Below, one piece after another: positions 17,121 to 24,853 of a stretch of 64,000 nucleotides of DNA. The stretch is from 34-65-8 sp964516135 (GTDB lineage Bacteria > Pseudomonadota > Alphaproteobacteria > Sphingomonadales > Sphingomonadaceae), in the NCBI GenBank assembly GCA_964516135.1, contig CAZEWN010000001.1, positions 1 through 64,000 on the forward strand, read 5' to 3'. A program made the translations under genes and the position numbers. Under the pieces are notes generated by a model. The model worked only from the letters and a program-made list of their open reading frames with translations, ran no database searches and was not told where the DNA came from. Numbering within the stretch: the first letter of the stretch is position 1; every line of letters starts with the position of its first letter.

Positions 17121-18603
17121 CCTCCGCCTGTTCGGCGCGGGCCATCGCCTTCAACGCCTGCTTGTCGATCTTGCCCACCGGCGTACGCGGCAGCGCATCG
17201 AGGAAGCGATAGCGGGCGGGGTGCTTGTATCGCACCAGCGAGGCGGCACAATGCGCGGCCAGCGATGCCTCGTCGAGGCCCGGCGCCGCGACATAGGCCC
17301 AGATCACCTCGCCGCGATAACTGTCGGGGACGCCGACCGCACCCGCTTCCGTCACGGCCGGGTGGCGCATGAGCACCTCGTCGATCTCGCGCGGGTAGAC
17401 ATTGAACCCGCCCACGATCGCCATGTCTTTCTTGCGGTCCTCGACATAGAGGTATCCATCGGAATCGATCCGCCCGATGTCGCCGGTGTGCAGCCAGCCA
17501 TCGGCCAGCGTTTCCGCGGTTTCTTCCGGGCGATCGAGATAGCCGTTCATCACTTGCGGCCCTCGCGCGAGGATTTCGCCAGTTCCCGCCCCATTTGCGA
17601 TCCGCAGCTCCGTCAGTGGCAGCGCCGGGCCGACCGAGCCCTGTTTCGTCGCCATGCCGGGGCCATGATAAGTCAGCACCGGCCCGGCCTCGCTCTGGCC
17701 ATAACCTTCGTAAATTGGCACCCCGGTCGCCGCTTCCCAGCGATCGAGTGTGTCTTGCGGCAATGGCGCGGACCCCGAGTAGGCACAGCGCAGGCTCGCC
17801 ACCCGGTCGCGCCGCAAGCCATCGAAACCGAGCAGGCTGTTGAAGACCGTCGGCCCGGCGGGCAGGCGGGTGATCGCCTCGGCCTGGATGCAATCGAGCA
17901 CCCAGTCGGGCCGGTAGCGCGGCAGGATGTGCAGCGTTCCCCCGCAATAGGCCGCCAGATGCAGGCACATGGCCGACGCGAAGCTGTGATAGAGCGGCAT
18001 CATGCAGATCACGCGTTCATCGCCCGGCACCGTCGGGAGCACCGCCTCGCGCTGAGCGACATTGGTCGCAACCGCGCTGTGGGTCAGCATGACGCCCTTG
18101 GGCACCCCGGTTGTGCCGCCGGTGAACTGGAGCACCGCCAGGCTCTCGGGATCGACGGCTGCAAGCGCGGCAACCGGGCCGTCGAGCTGTGCCATGGTGC
18201 ACACGACGCTGCCCGGTGGCAGCAGCGCGGCGATCGTCGCGAACCGGTCGGCGGTGGTCAGGGTCACCGCCGGACGGACCTGCGCGAGGATCGGCGCGAG
18301 TTCGGCGGCGGTATAGTCGGGATTGAGCGCCGCCGTTGCCGCGCCCGCCGCCTGCACCGCGAACAGCGCCAGCGCGATCTCGATGCCGTTGGGTAGCACG
18401 ATGGCCACGTGCCGCCCCGCCACGCCCAGCGCGGCGAGGCGCCCCGCGAGCAGGGTCACGCGGCGGTGGTATTCCCCGTAGTCGAGTCGCTCCTCGCCGC
18501 AGACCAGTGCGGCCGCCCCGGGCCATTCGCGCGCCGCGCGTTCCAGCAGCGCTACGGTCGTTTCAGGCACCCACAGCGCCGAACCGTCGGCGGCATGCAG
18601 CAT
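17104..18603 (-). CDS. Acyl-CoA ligase (AMP-dependent synthetase family; ipfF-like position)
   Basis: 499 residues. The AMP-binding loop FTGGTTGVPKG is at residues 160-170. The A5 motif region YEGYGQSEAGP, the A7 region LHTGDIGRIDSDGYL, the hinge DRKKDMAIVGGFNVYPREID, and the C-terminal catalytic lysine in RTPVGKIDKQAL are all present, so the enzyme should adenylate and thioesterify a carboxylic acid. The ATG shares one base with the thiolase stop (TGATG). Linkage to a Rieske oxygenase and a thiolase argues for an arylalkanoic or aromatic acid rather than a fatty acid. The longer frame to 18651 overlaps the thiolase and is not used. Confidence 0.92.
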   Translation of the reverse strand: MLHAADGSALWVPETTVALLERAAREWPGAAALVCGEERLDYGEYHRRVTLLAGRLAALGVAGRHVAIVLPNGIEIALALFAVQAAGAATAALNPDYTAAELAPILAQVRPAVTLTTADRFATIAALLPPGSVVCTMAQLDGPVAALAAVDPESLAVLQFTGGTTGVPKGVMLTHSAVATNVAQREAVLPTVPGDERVICMMPLYHSFASAMCLHLAAYCGGTLHILPRYRPDWVLDCIQAEAITRLPAGPTVFNSLLGFDGLRRDRVASLRCAYSGSAPLPQDTLDRWEAATGVPIYEGYGQSEAGPVLTYHGPGMATKQGSVGPALPLTELRIANGAGTGEILARGPQVMNGYLDRPEETAETLADGWLHTGDIGRIDSDGYLYVEDRKKDMAIVGGFNVYPREIDEVLMRHPAVTEAGAVGVPDSYRGEVIWAYVAAPGLDEASLAAHCAASLVRYKHPARYRFLDALPRTPVGKIDKQALKAMARAEQAEDANVT

Positions 18604-19799
18604 CAGCCGACCTCGATCACCAGCGCCATCGCGGTGTCCCCTGCCGCGCAACCCTGGAACAACCCGCGTCCGCCGCCACGCAGCGCCAGTTCCTCGATCA
18701 TCTCGATCAAACCGCGCAGGCCGGTCGGACCCTGCGGGTGGCCCCAGACCAGCGAGCAGCCGAATGCGTTCATCCGTTCCAGCGGAAACCCGGTTTCGCG
18801 CGCAAAGACCAGGTCATTGACGATGAAGGGGTTATGCGCCTTGACCACGTCGATCGCATCAATGCCCAGCCGGGCCTGATCGAGGGCGCGGCGGCTGGCG
18901 GGGACGGGCGCTGCGGGCATGAAGGCGCGTTCCGCCCGGGCCAGGCCGAAGCCCAGCAACGCGACCTCTATGGACTTGTCGCGTGCCAGTTCGCGCGCCG
19001 CTTCACGGCTTGCGATCACCATGCCGGCGTTGCCATCGGCAGGATGGGTCTGTCCGGCGAACGTCACCGTGCCCCCTTCGCGCACCGGCTTCAGACCGCG
19101 CAGCTTCGCCTCGTCGACCGCCTGCACCCCTTCATCGCCAGACAGTGTGGTCGCGACTTTGCCGAACCGCGCATCGGGGGCATCGAATGGCAAGTCCATG
19201 TAACGGCGCTGGAACGCCCGATCGTCCGCCAGCGCATCAGCATACTGTGCATAGCGCATCAGGGTGGCGTCATCCTGCTCTTCGCGGCTGATTTGCCAGC
19301 GCCTCGCGACGTTTTCCGCCGTTTCGACCATCGCCACCCCGGCGAAGGGATCGCGGGCGAAATTGTCGAGCACCCAGTCCTCCGCCTCGCCCGTGCCACC
19401 TGGCGCAGCGGGCGCGGGATAATAGATGTGCGGGCCGTTGGAGACCCGATCGCAGGTCAGCACCAGCGCCGTCGTCGCGCCGCCCCCGGCGACTTCCTGC
19501 GCCGCTGCCTGGACACAGCGGGCCGACGTGGCGCAGGCCTGCATCACACTTGGCCCGCCGACGCGCTCCGCACCAATTTCCCCCGTGATCCAGGGGAGGC
19601 CATAGAAACTGCCGCGCTGCGGCACCGTAAAGCCGAGCACGCCGAAATCGAACACCTCGGGATCGATGGCGCGTTTGGCCAGCGCATGGCGCGCTGTCCA
19701 GGCGGCAAAGCGCAGGCTGTGCAGCCCCGCGAACGACCCCTGCCAGCGCGCGAACGGCGTGGACCAATAGGCGCCGTAGGGTATCCAGGCCAGCGTCAC
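18603..19799 (-). CDS. Thiolase-like acyltransferase (SCP-x / ipfD-like)
   Basis: 398 residues from a GTG at 19799 that overlaps the dioxygenase beta stop (GTGA). Catalytic residues are visible: nucleophile C89 (SVMQACATSARC), H354 (VWGHPQGPTG) and C384 (FQGCAAGDTA). The altered second motif (NAFGCSLVWGHP instead of NxxGG..GHP) places it among SCP-x-type or lipid-transfer-type thiolases. Several of these perform retro-aldol or side-chain cleavage in sterol and arylalkanoate degradation and usually need a DUF35 partner, which I do not find here. In the ibuprofen pathway a homologous enzyme removes the acyl chain after ring dioxygenation. The longer frame to 20309 has no family similarity upstream and is rejected. 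Confidence 0.9.
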   Translation of the reverse strand: MTLAWIPYGAYWSTPFARWQGSFAGLHSLRFAAWTARHALAKRAIDPEVFDFGVLGFTVPQRGSFYGLPWITGEIGAERVGGPSVMQACATSARCVQAAAQEVAGGGATTALVLTCDRVSNGPHIYYPAPAAPGGTGEAEDWVLDNFARDPFAGVAMVETAENVARRWQISREEQDDATLMRYAQYADALADDRAFQRRYMDLPFDAPDARFGKVATTLSGDEGVQAVDEAKLRGLKPVREGGTVTFAGQTHPADGNAGMVIASREAARELARDKSIEVALLGFGLARAERAFMPAAPVPASRRALDQARLGIDAIDVVKAHNPFIVNDLVFARETGFPLERMNAFGCSLVWGHPQGPTGLRGLIEMIEELALRGGGRGLFQGCAAGDTAMALVIEVG

Positions 19800-20275
19800 A
19801 GCGGCGCCGCCATGGCATTGAACGCGGCATTGGCATTGATCAGGTCGACGCGCTTTTCCGCGATCAGCAGGCCGCCCCCCGTGCGCCGGAAACGATGCCG
19901 GACCCGCCCGCCGAACAGGCGCTGATCGTCCTCGAACCGGTCGCGATTGCGGTATTCGAGCATGATCTGGCTGGAGACCGCGACGACTTCGTCCGCGTCC
20001 TCGCGCTCGATCCGGATGCCGGAGATGACATGCACCGTGCGCGGGCTGGGCTCCGCCCCGAATGCGCGGGGGTTCGCCAGCCGGTGTGTGCGAACCGCCA
20101 TGATCTGGCGATCGTCGCGAAAATGGCTCGGCCCCTCGCGCGGGCCGGCCATATCGGGTGAAACAGGCACCCAATAGAGGCAATCCGGCGTGAACATCGC
20201 CAGCCATTCCTCGTAGTGCCGGTCGTCGAGCAGCCCCGCCTCGCGCTCGATCAGCTCGCGCACGATCTCGATCAC
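19796..20275 (-). CDS. Aromatic-ring-hydroxylating dioxygenase, small (beta) subunit
   Basis: 159 residues from a GTG (reads MIEIVRELIEREAGLLDDRHYEEWLAMFTPD in overlapping parts), with the family-typical cystatin/NTF2-like fold. Conserved segments are YWVPVS, RTVHVISGIRIE and FGGRVRHRFRRTGGGLLIAEKRVDLIN. It assembles with the alpha subunit into an (alpha-beta)3 oxygenase and is mainly structural. Both ends overlap its neighbours by GTGA junctions, so alpha, beta and thiolase are translated in a coupled chain. Confidence 0.95.
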   Translation of the reverse strand: MIEIVRELIEREAGLLDDRHYEEWLAMFTPDCLYWVPVSPDMAGPREGPSHFRDDRQIMAVRTHRLANPRAFGAEPSPRTVHVISGIRIEREDADEVVAVSSQIMLEYRNRDRFEDDQRLFGGRVRHRFRRTGGGLLIAEKRVDLINANAAFNAMAAPL

Positions 20276-21567
20276 GTGGCGCGTCCCATGTAATCGGACC
20301 AGGCGGCAAACTGATTGCGGATGAATGCCTCGGACGTCGCGGGCGAACGGGTCAGCGCATTATCGCGCGCGCGATCCTCCCTGATGCCCCGGCTCATGGG
20401 AATCCATTCGCGCGGACCGTACTGGTTCCCCAGCAGGCAGCGCTCGTAGATCTCCAGATCGTCGGCGATGACGGGAGAGGCGGCAGAGTTGGCGCCGGTG
20501 CAATATTCGATAGCGTTCACATGCGTTTCTTCAGGCGCGCCGACCAGGCGGAACGTGAAACCGATCATCTCGGTCAGGTCATGCCGCACGGGCCGCATGA
20601 TCCGGATCGTCTGATAGCGCGCATGCCAGAACGACGAGGGATAGAGCAGCATCAAGTGGCGATCGAGTGACAGCACTTCGCGCGCTTTTTCCTCGCCGTG
20701 ATGCGCGATCAAGCCCCGCGTATACTCATCAGCGGTGTCGGGGGTGTAGCCCGCCCCCATGTGCCCGCCGATGTAGCTGTGGCCACCGGGCGTGGTGACC
20801 ATGTCGATGTCCTGGAAGAACTGGATTGGCTTGCCATTTGCCAGCATCATCCCGACCGTTGGCACCACCTTGTCCGCGCCCACGTCCGCCACAACGGCCT
20901 TGGCGGAAACCACTGACGCGGAATGCGCGAAACCGGGGTGGATAGTGTCGTTGAGGTTCTCGAACGTCATCTTCCAGTTCGCCCGATAGTAGTGGCGCAA
21001 CTGGTACTTGCCGACTTCGATCTGGCCGGTTGGAGAGCGGTCGACCAGGTCGTCGATGGTGGATTTCATGTGGCCAAGGAAATCGAGCAGCGCGGGGCCA
21101 TCGTCGCCGGCCAGGTTGCCGAATACGAACCCGCGATAACTTTCGGTTCGCACGCGGCGGATCGCATAATCCGCCGGGTCGAGCACGCCGGAATAGTTTG
21201 TCGGATGCGAAACGAACCGCACAGTCCCGTCGGCGTTGAAGGTCCACCCGTGATAGGGGCACTGATGCCCGTGCGGCGCCGATCCCTTGTCGAACGCGCA
21301 CAGGGTCGCGCCGCGGTGGGTGCAGCGGTTGAAGATCGTCTCGATCGCGCCGTCCTTCCCGCGCGTCAGGATGACCGCCTGGGTGCCCATGTGCCGCACG
21401 ACATAATCGCCAGGCTCGGGCAGTTCGCTGTCGTGCGCGAGATAGAGCCAGGCGCGGCCGAACACGCGCTCCATTTCCAGCGTGAAGATGTCCGGATCGG
21501 TATAGACCGAACGGTGCACTTCGCCCTCGCGGACAAGTGATCGGGGGTCGAGAGCGCGCGTGGCCAT
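20272..21567 (-). CDS. Aromatic-ring-hydroxylating dioxygenase, large (alpha) subunit, Rieske type
   Basis: 431 residues. The Rieske [2Fe-2S] ligands are C82, H84, C103 and H106 (NRCTHRGATLC ... CPYHGWTF). The mononuclear iron triad begins D207-H210-H215 in ENLNDTIHPGFAH, the standard D-x2-H-x4-H pattern. It should insert both atoms of O2 into an aromatic ring when supplied with electrons. No ferredoxin or ferredoxin reductase is found in the window, so the electron chain must be elsewhere. It is the first gene of the operon alpha-beta-thiolase-ligase-hydrolase-(LysR). The gene diverges from an amidohydrolase gene over 144 bases. Confidence 0.95.
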   Translation of the reverse strand: MATRALDPRSLVREGEVHRSVYTDPDIFTLEMERVFGRAWLYLAHDSELPEPGDYVVRHMGTQAVILTRGKDGAIETIFNRCTHRGATLCAFDKGSAPHGHQCPYHGWTFNADGTVRFVSHPTNYSGVLDPADYAIRRVRTESYRGFVFGNLAGDDGPALLDFLGHMKSTIDDLVDRSPTGQIEVGKYQLRHYYRANWKMTFENLNDTIHPGFAHSASVVSAKAVVADVGADKVVPTVGMMLANGKPIQFFQDIDMVTTPGGHSYIGGHMGAGYTPDTADEYTRGLIAHHGEEKAREVLSLDRHLMLLYPSSFWHARYQTIRIMRPVRHDLTEMIGFTFRLVGAPEETHVNAIEYCTGANSAASPVIADDLEIYERCLLGNQYGPREWIPMSRGIREDRARDNALTRSPATSEAFIRNQFAAWSDYMGRAT

Positions 21568-21621
21568 TGCCTGACTCTAGAGCGGCTCCCCCTGCCGGGA
21601 ATGGCATCCGGCGCGCGCGCT

Positions 21622-21640
21622 TCATGAATTATCGTCATGA
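21622..21640. promoter_or_regulatory. Paired TCATGA palindromes in divergent promoter region
   Basis: Two copies of the self-complementary hexamer TCATGA, 13 bases apart, together give an ATGA-N7-TCAT inverted repeat. They sit in the 144-base region between the dioxygenase alpha start (21567, minus) and the amidohydrolase start (21712, plus). The position suits an operator for both genes. Assignment to any regulator is inference. Confidence 0.4.
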
Positions 21641-21711
21641 CGCACGCACCCCGGCGCGGCTAGGACACGATGGTGCAGCCAGCCTATTGTCGCAATCGAC
21701 GAGGAGATGTG

Positions 21712-22791
21712 ATGCCTGCCCAGATCGAAGGCCTGCCGCTGCTGCCCGACGACGTCTTTGTGATCGATCCGGTCGTCCACGCGCTCAATCTCGACCACGG
21801 CAACGTGGCCTCCAGATATGGCGAGCAGCTCTACGCCATGTCCTATGGCCTCCATGCACTGCTGAGCCCGCCCGAGGCGCTGTGCGCGCCGGATGTCTAC
21901 ATGACGGACATGCCGCCCGAGGCGCTGGTGCGGACCATGTTCGAAGAAAGCCAGACCAGCCTCGTCGGCACGCATACGCTCCGGCTCGACACGTGGTTCA
22001 AGGACGGTTTCGCGGCTGAGTGGAAAACAGTCGAAATGACCCGCCGCTGGCCCAACCGGGTGCTCGGCTATGTCGGTCTCGACCCGACGCAGGAACGCGC
22101 CGCCGTGATCGAGGATCTTGAACGGCAGGTCGCGGACATGCCGGGCGCCATCGGGGTCAAGCTCTATCCCCATCAGATGGACCCTTATCGCCATTGGCTG
22201 ACAAACGACGAGACCGTGCTGCGCCTGATCGAGCGGGCGCAGACGCTGGGCCTGAAGTCGATCGCGATCCACAAGGCGCTGCCCAACGGGTCCGTACCGC
22301 TGGCGCCCTACCGTATCGGCGAGGATTTCGAACAGGCCGCCGATGCCTTCCCGGCCATGGCGTTCGAAATCGTCCATTCGGGCATGGCCTTCGTGGAGGA
22401 AACCGCGATGGCGATTGGGCGCTTTCCCAACGTCTATGCCAATCTTGAAACGACCACTGCGATGCTGTGGCAGGCGCCGGGCCGGTTCGAGGCAGCGCTG
22501 GCGCTGCTGATGCAATGGGGCGGGCCGGAGAAGATTCTGTGGTCGACCGGCTGCACCGTGGTCCACCCGCAGCACCTGCTGCAACTGTTCTGGGCGTTTT
22601 CCTTCAGCGCCGAGACATGCGACCGCCACGGCATTCCGCCGATCGACGAGGCCATCAAGCGCGCGATACTGGGCGGGAACTACGCGCGGATGATCGGGCT
22701 CGACCTCGTTGATCTCGCCGCGCGCCAGGCGGGCGACGAATTCGATGGAGTCGCGCTGAAAGAGCCATGGTCGTGCTGGAGCGCGATGTGA
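21712..22791 (+). CDS. Amidohydrolase-fold protein with altered metal-site motifs
   Basis: 359 residues, preceded by GAGGAG. It resembles the amidohydrolase 2 family (TIM-barrel decarboxylases and hydrolases such as ACMSD or gamma-resorcylate decarboxylase) in segments GVKLYPHQMDPYRHW, LKSIAIHKALP, FEIVHSGMAF and the C-terminal ILGGNYARMIGLDL. The usual N-terminal HxH metal pair is not visible (IDPVVHALNLDHGN), and the C-terminal metal Asp of the GTD motif is replaced in KILWSTGCTVVHP. Metal dependence or catalysis may therefore differ. It overlaps the DUF59 gene by 25 bases. The upstream ATG at 21670 has no ribosome-binding site. Confidence 0.8.
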   Translation: MPAQIEGLPLLPDDVFVIDPVVHALNLDHGNVASRYGEQLYAMSYGLHALLSPPEALCAPDVYMTDMPPEALVRTMFEESQTSLVGTHTLRLDTWFKDGFAAEWKTVEMTRRWPNRVLGYVGLDPTQERAAVIEDLERQVADMPGAIGVKLYPHQMDPYRHWLTNDETVLRLIERAQTLGLKSIAIHKALPNGSVPLAPYRIGEDFEQAADAFPAMAFEIVHSGMAFVEETAMAIGRFPNVYANLETTTAMLWQAPGRFEAALALLMQWGGPEKILWSTGCTVVHPQHLLQLFWAFSFSAETCDRHGIPPIDEAIKRAILGGNYARMIGLDLVDLAARQAGDEFDGVALKEPWSCWSAM

Positions 22792-23126
22792 TCGACGCCG
22801 CCGTCCGCGCGGCGCTGGCACGGGTGCATGACCCTTGTAGCGTCGCCGCCGGGCGCCCGACCTCGCTGATCGACATGGGGCTGGTGCGCGGCTGGACCTT
22901 TGCCGAGGGCCACCTCGCGGTCACCTTTTGCGTGACCTTCGCCGGTTGCACCATGGCCCCCCACTTCGTGGAGGCGGCAGCGCGCGAACTCGCCGCGATC
23001 GAGGGTGTGGAGCGTGTTTCCACCGCCGTTGACACCGAGTTTGCCTGGACGCCCGACCTGATGCACGGCGAACGCCCAGCGATGACCGGGCGCCCGCAAG
23101 CCTGGCGCGAGCGGACGAGCGCTTAG
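22767..23126 (+). CDS. MIP18/DUF59 family protein (PaaD-like Fe-S assembly factor)
   Basis: 119 residues. The family features are an N-terminal helix (DVIDAAVRAALARVHDPC), SLIDMGLVRG, and the conserved cysteine block VTFAGCTMAPHFVEAAARELA. DUF59 proteins help insert iron-sulfur clusters; PaaD works with the phenylacetyl-CoA epoxidase. The gene is coupled to the amidohydrolase by a 25-base overlap and stands opposite the Rieske operon, so it might mature the Rieske or another Fe-S protein. That role is inference. Its stop codon overlaps the stop of the convergent SnoaL gene. Confidence 0.85.
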   Translation: MVVLERDVIDAAVRAALARVHDPCSVAAGRPTSLIDMGLVRGWTFAEGHLAVTFCVTFAGCTMAPHFVEAAARELAAIEGVERVSTAVDTEFAWTPDLMHGERPAMTGRPQAWRERTSA

Positions 23127-23581
23127 CGGAAGAACGCGTCCCACTTTTCCGGTTCGAGGCACATGTGCCAGCATTCCTTGAGCTTGCCGTCCTCGACCCG
23201 CCAAGTCATCGCCTCGCGCGTTCTGAGCATTTCCTCGCCGCGCCGCGCGCGCACTTCCGCGATCAGCACGACATGGTCGTCGCTACCGAAATAATCGAGC
23301 GGATAGGCCCAGTAGGCATCGACCGCTTGCTGCAGCATGCCGAAATTCCGCATGATTTCGGCATGGCCGACATAGGATCCGGCCAGCGCGTTATCGCCGG
23401 GCATGTGCCAGATCGCATCGTCGGCAATGCGCGAGAACAGCGCCTCGACATCGCCCTGCTGGAATGCCTTGTGAGCGCTGTAAAGCAGGTGGGCGTTCGG
23501 ATGGTCCGCGTCCGTCAACGGGCGCATGACCGGAGGGTTTTCCTCTTCCGCGGCCAGGGCGGCGCTGTAGCCGGTGGTCAT
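23123..23581 (-). CDS. SnoaL-like (NTF2-fold) protein
   Basis: 152 residues. The NTF2-like core includes HLLYSAHKAFQQGDVEALFSRIADDAIWHMPGDN, LAGSYVGHAEIM, and a C-terminal strand region with LKECWHMCLEPEKWDAFF. Such proteins are small cyclases, isomerases, dehydratases or ligand binders; no activity can be deduced. It is translationally coupled to ohr (ATGA overlap) and is the last gene of the receptor-NmrA-Ohr operon. Confidence 0.85.
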   Translation of the reverse strand: MTTGYSAALAAEEENPPVMRPLTDADHPNAHLLYSAHKAFQQGDVEALFSRIADDAIWHMPGDNALAGSYVGHAEIMRNFGMLQQAVDAYWAYPLDYFGSDDHVVLIAEVRARRGEEMLRTREAMTWRVEDGKLKECWHMCLEPEKWDAFFR

Positions 23582-24003
23582 GCGGCGCCCTCCACTTCGA
23601 ACGTCACCTCGACATTCCCGCGCGTTGCGTTGGAATAGGGGCAAACCTCGTGCGCTTCGGCCACCAGTTTTTCCGCAGCGGCCTGGTCGAGGGTCGGCAC
23701 GGAAACCTCGTGCCGCACCGCGAGTCCGAAGCCCGGGCCATCGTCGCGCATGCCGATGCCGACGTGGCCGGTTACTTGCGAACCAGCGATGTCCAGCTTC
23801 TGCTGCCCCGCGATGAACTGCATGGCCGAATGGAAGCAGGCGGCATAGCCGGCGGCGAACAGCTGTTCGGGATTGCTCGCCCCTCCCGGACCGCCCATCG
23901 GTGCCGGGATGGCCAGGTCGAGATCGACGAGACCGTCGCTGCTGGAGACATGGCCGTTGCGCCCGCCGGTGGCGGTTGCGGTGGCGGTGTAGAGCGGGGT
24001 CAT
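23578..24003 (-). CDS. ohr: Organic hydroperoxide resistance protein (Ohr, OsmC family)
   Basis: 141 residues. The peroxidatic and resolving cysteines are C56 (AAGYAACFHSAM) and C121 (HEVCPYSNATRG), in the two Ohr signature blocks. It is a thiol peroxidase that reduces organic and fatty-acid hydroperoxides with lipoylated proteins. Its start and stop overlap those of the NmrA-like and SnoaL genes by four bases each. No OhrR-type repressor is adjacent, so control is probably with the catabolic operon. Protection against peroxides formed by uncoupled dioxygenase turnover is a plausible role. Confidence 0.96.
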   Translation of the reverse strand: MTPLYTATATATGGRNGHVSSSDGLVDLDLAIPAPMGGPGGASNPEQLFAAGYAACFHSAMQFIAGQQKLDIAGSQVTGHVGIGMRDDGPGFGLAVRHEVSVPTLDQAAAEKLVAEAHEVCPYSNATRGNVEVTFEVEGAA

Positions 24004-24845
24004 TGCGTTGTCTCCTCGACAGTCGCCGCGGCAAAGGCGGCATGGGTACGCGGCGCGCGGCCGATGATGGCAGTGGACGCCGCGATATCTTGCGCCGTCG
24101 CGGGGCAGCCCAGTTCCTGGGTCACCTGCATCATGAGCCGGAAATCCTCTTCCATCCAGTCACTCATGCGGATGCCTGACGCGCGCATGCCACCGATGAA
24201 AGGATCGATTCCATCACCGGCGTAAACGACCGGGCGTCCGAGCGCTGCCGACCAGTTCGCGGCCAGCACTGGACCGGTCAGCCGCTCGCTGCCGCACAGG
24301 GGCACCGCCGTTCCATCCCAGTCGTCCTGCATCAGCGCACGACAAGCGGCGCGGGCGATATCGGCGACGTCGATGCTCCAAACTCCGCTGGACCCGACCG
24401 GCAGAGGATAGATCCCTGGCCCCGTAATCGCGGACCGGACCATCAGGTCGTTCTGGAAGAAAAAATTTGGCTCCAGCACAACTGCGCGCGGCCGGGCGAG
24501 TACGGCCTGCTTGATGGGGATCTTGGCCTCAAAATGCGGAATTCGACGCAGCATCTCCAGGTTGTGGATTGCAAGGTAGACGATTTTCTCCAGACCGGCT
24601 GCGACCAGCGCTTCGTGCGCGGCAAGGCCGATCGCGGTTTCTTCGGGGCCAATCGGCGTCATCAGGTAGGCCGCGTCGAAACCGTGCGCGGCCCGCGCGA
24701 CGGCTTCGGCATCGGCAAGGTCAAGGTCGATTCCGCCAGCCCCCGCCTGTCGTGCCGCCGGCACCGCCTCGGCCCCGGCAGCAGCAAGGTTTGCAACGAG
24801 GTTACGCCCGATCTTGCCCGTGCCGCCGAAGACGAGGATTCGCAT
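24000..24845 (-). CDS. NmrA-like NAD(P)-binding protein
   Basis: 281 residues. The Rossmann motif FGGTGKIGRN is at residues 5-14, followed by AYLMTPIGPEE, LEKIVYLAIHN, VVLEPNFFFQNDL and WSIDVADIARAA, a pattern of atypical short-chain dehydrogenases of the NmrA/TMR family. These may be reductases or redox sensors that only bind NADPH. It begins nine bases after the receptor stop and overlaps ohr by four bases. The longer frame to 25181 lies inside the receptor gene and is not used. Confidence 0.88.
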   Translation of the reverse strand: MRILVFGGTGKIGRNLVANLAAAGAEAVPAARQAGAGGIDLDLADAEAVARAAHGFDAAYLMTPIGPEETAIGLAAHEALVAAGLEKIVYLAIHNLEMLRRIPHFEAKIPIKQAVLARPRAVVLEPNFFFQNDLMVRSAITGPGIYPLPVGSSGVWSIDVADIARAACRALMQDDWDGTAVPLCGSERLTGPVLAANWSAALGRPVVYAGDGIDPFIGGMRASGIRMSDWMEEDFRLMMQVTQELGCPATAQDIAASTAIIGRAPRTHAAFAAATVEETTQ

Positions 24846-24853
24846 TGCCCCGC

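Noticed and set aside
22767..23126. DUF59 gene as the missing DUF35 partner of the thiolase
   Set aside because: The protein has the MIP18/PaaD block and lacks a zinc ribbon CxxC...CxxC and an OB-fold pattern expected of DUF35.
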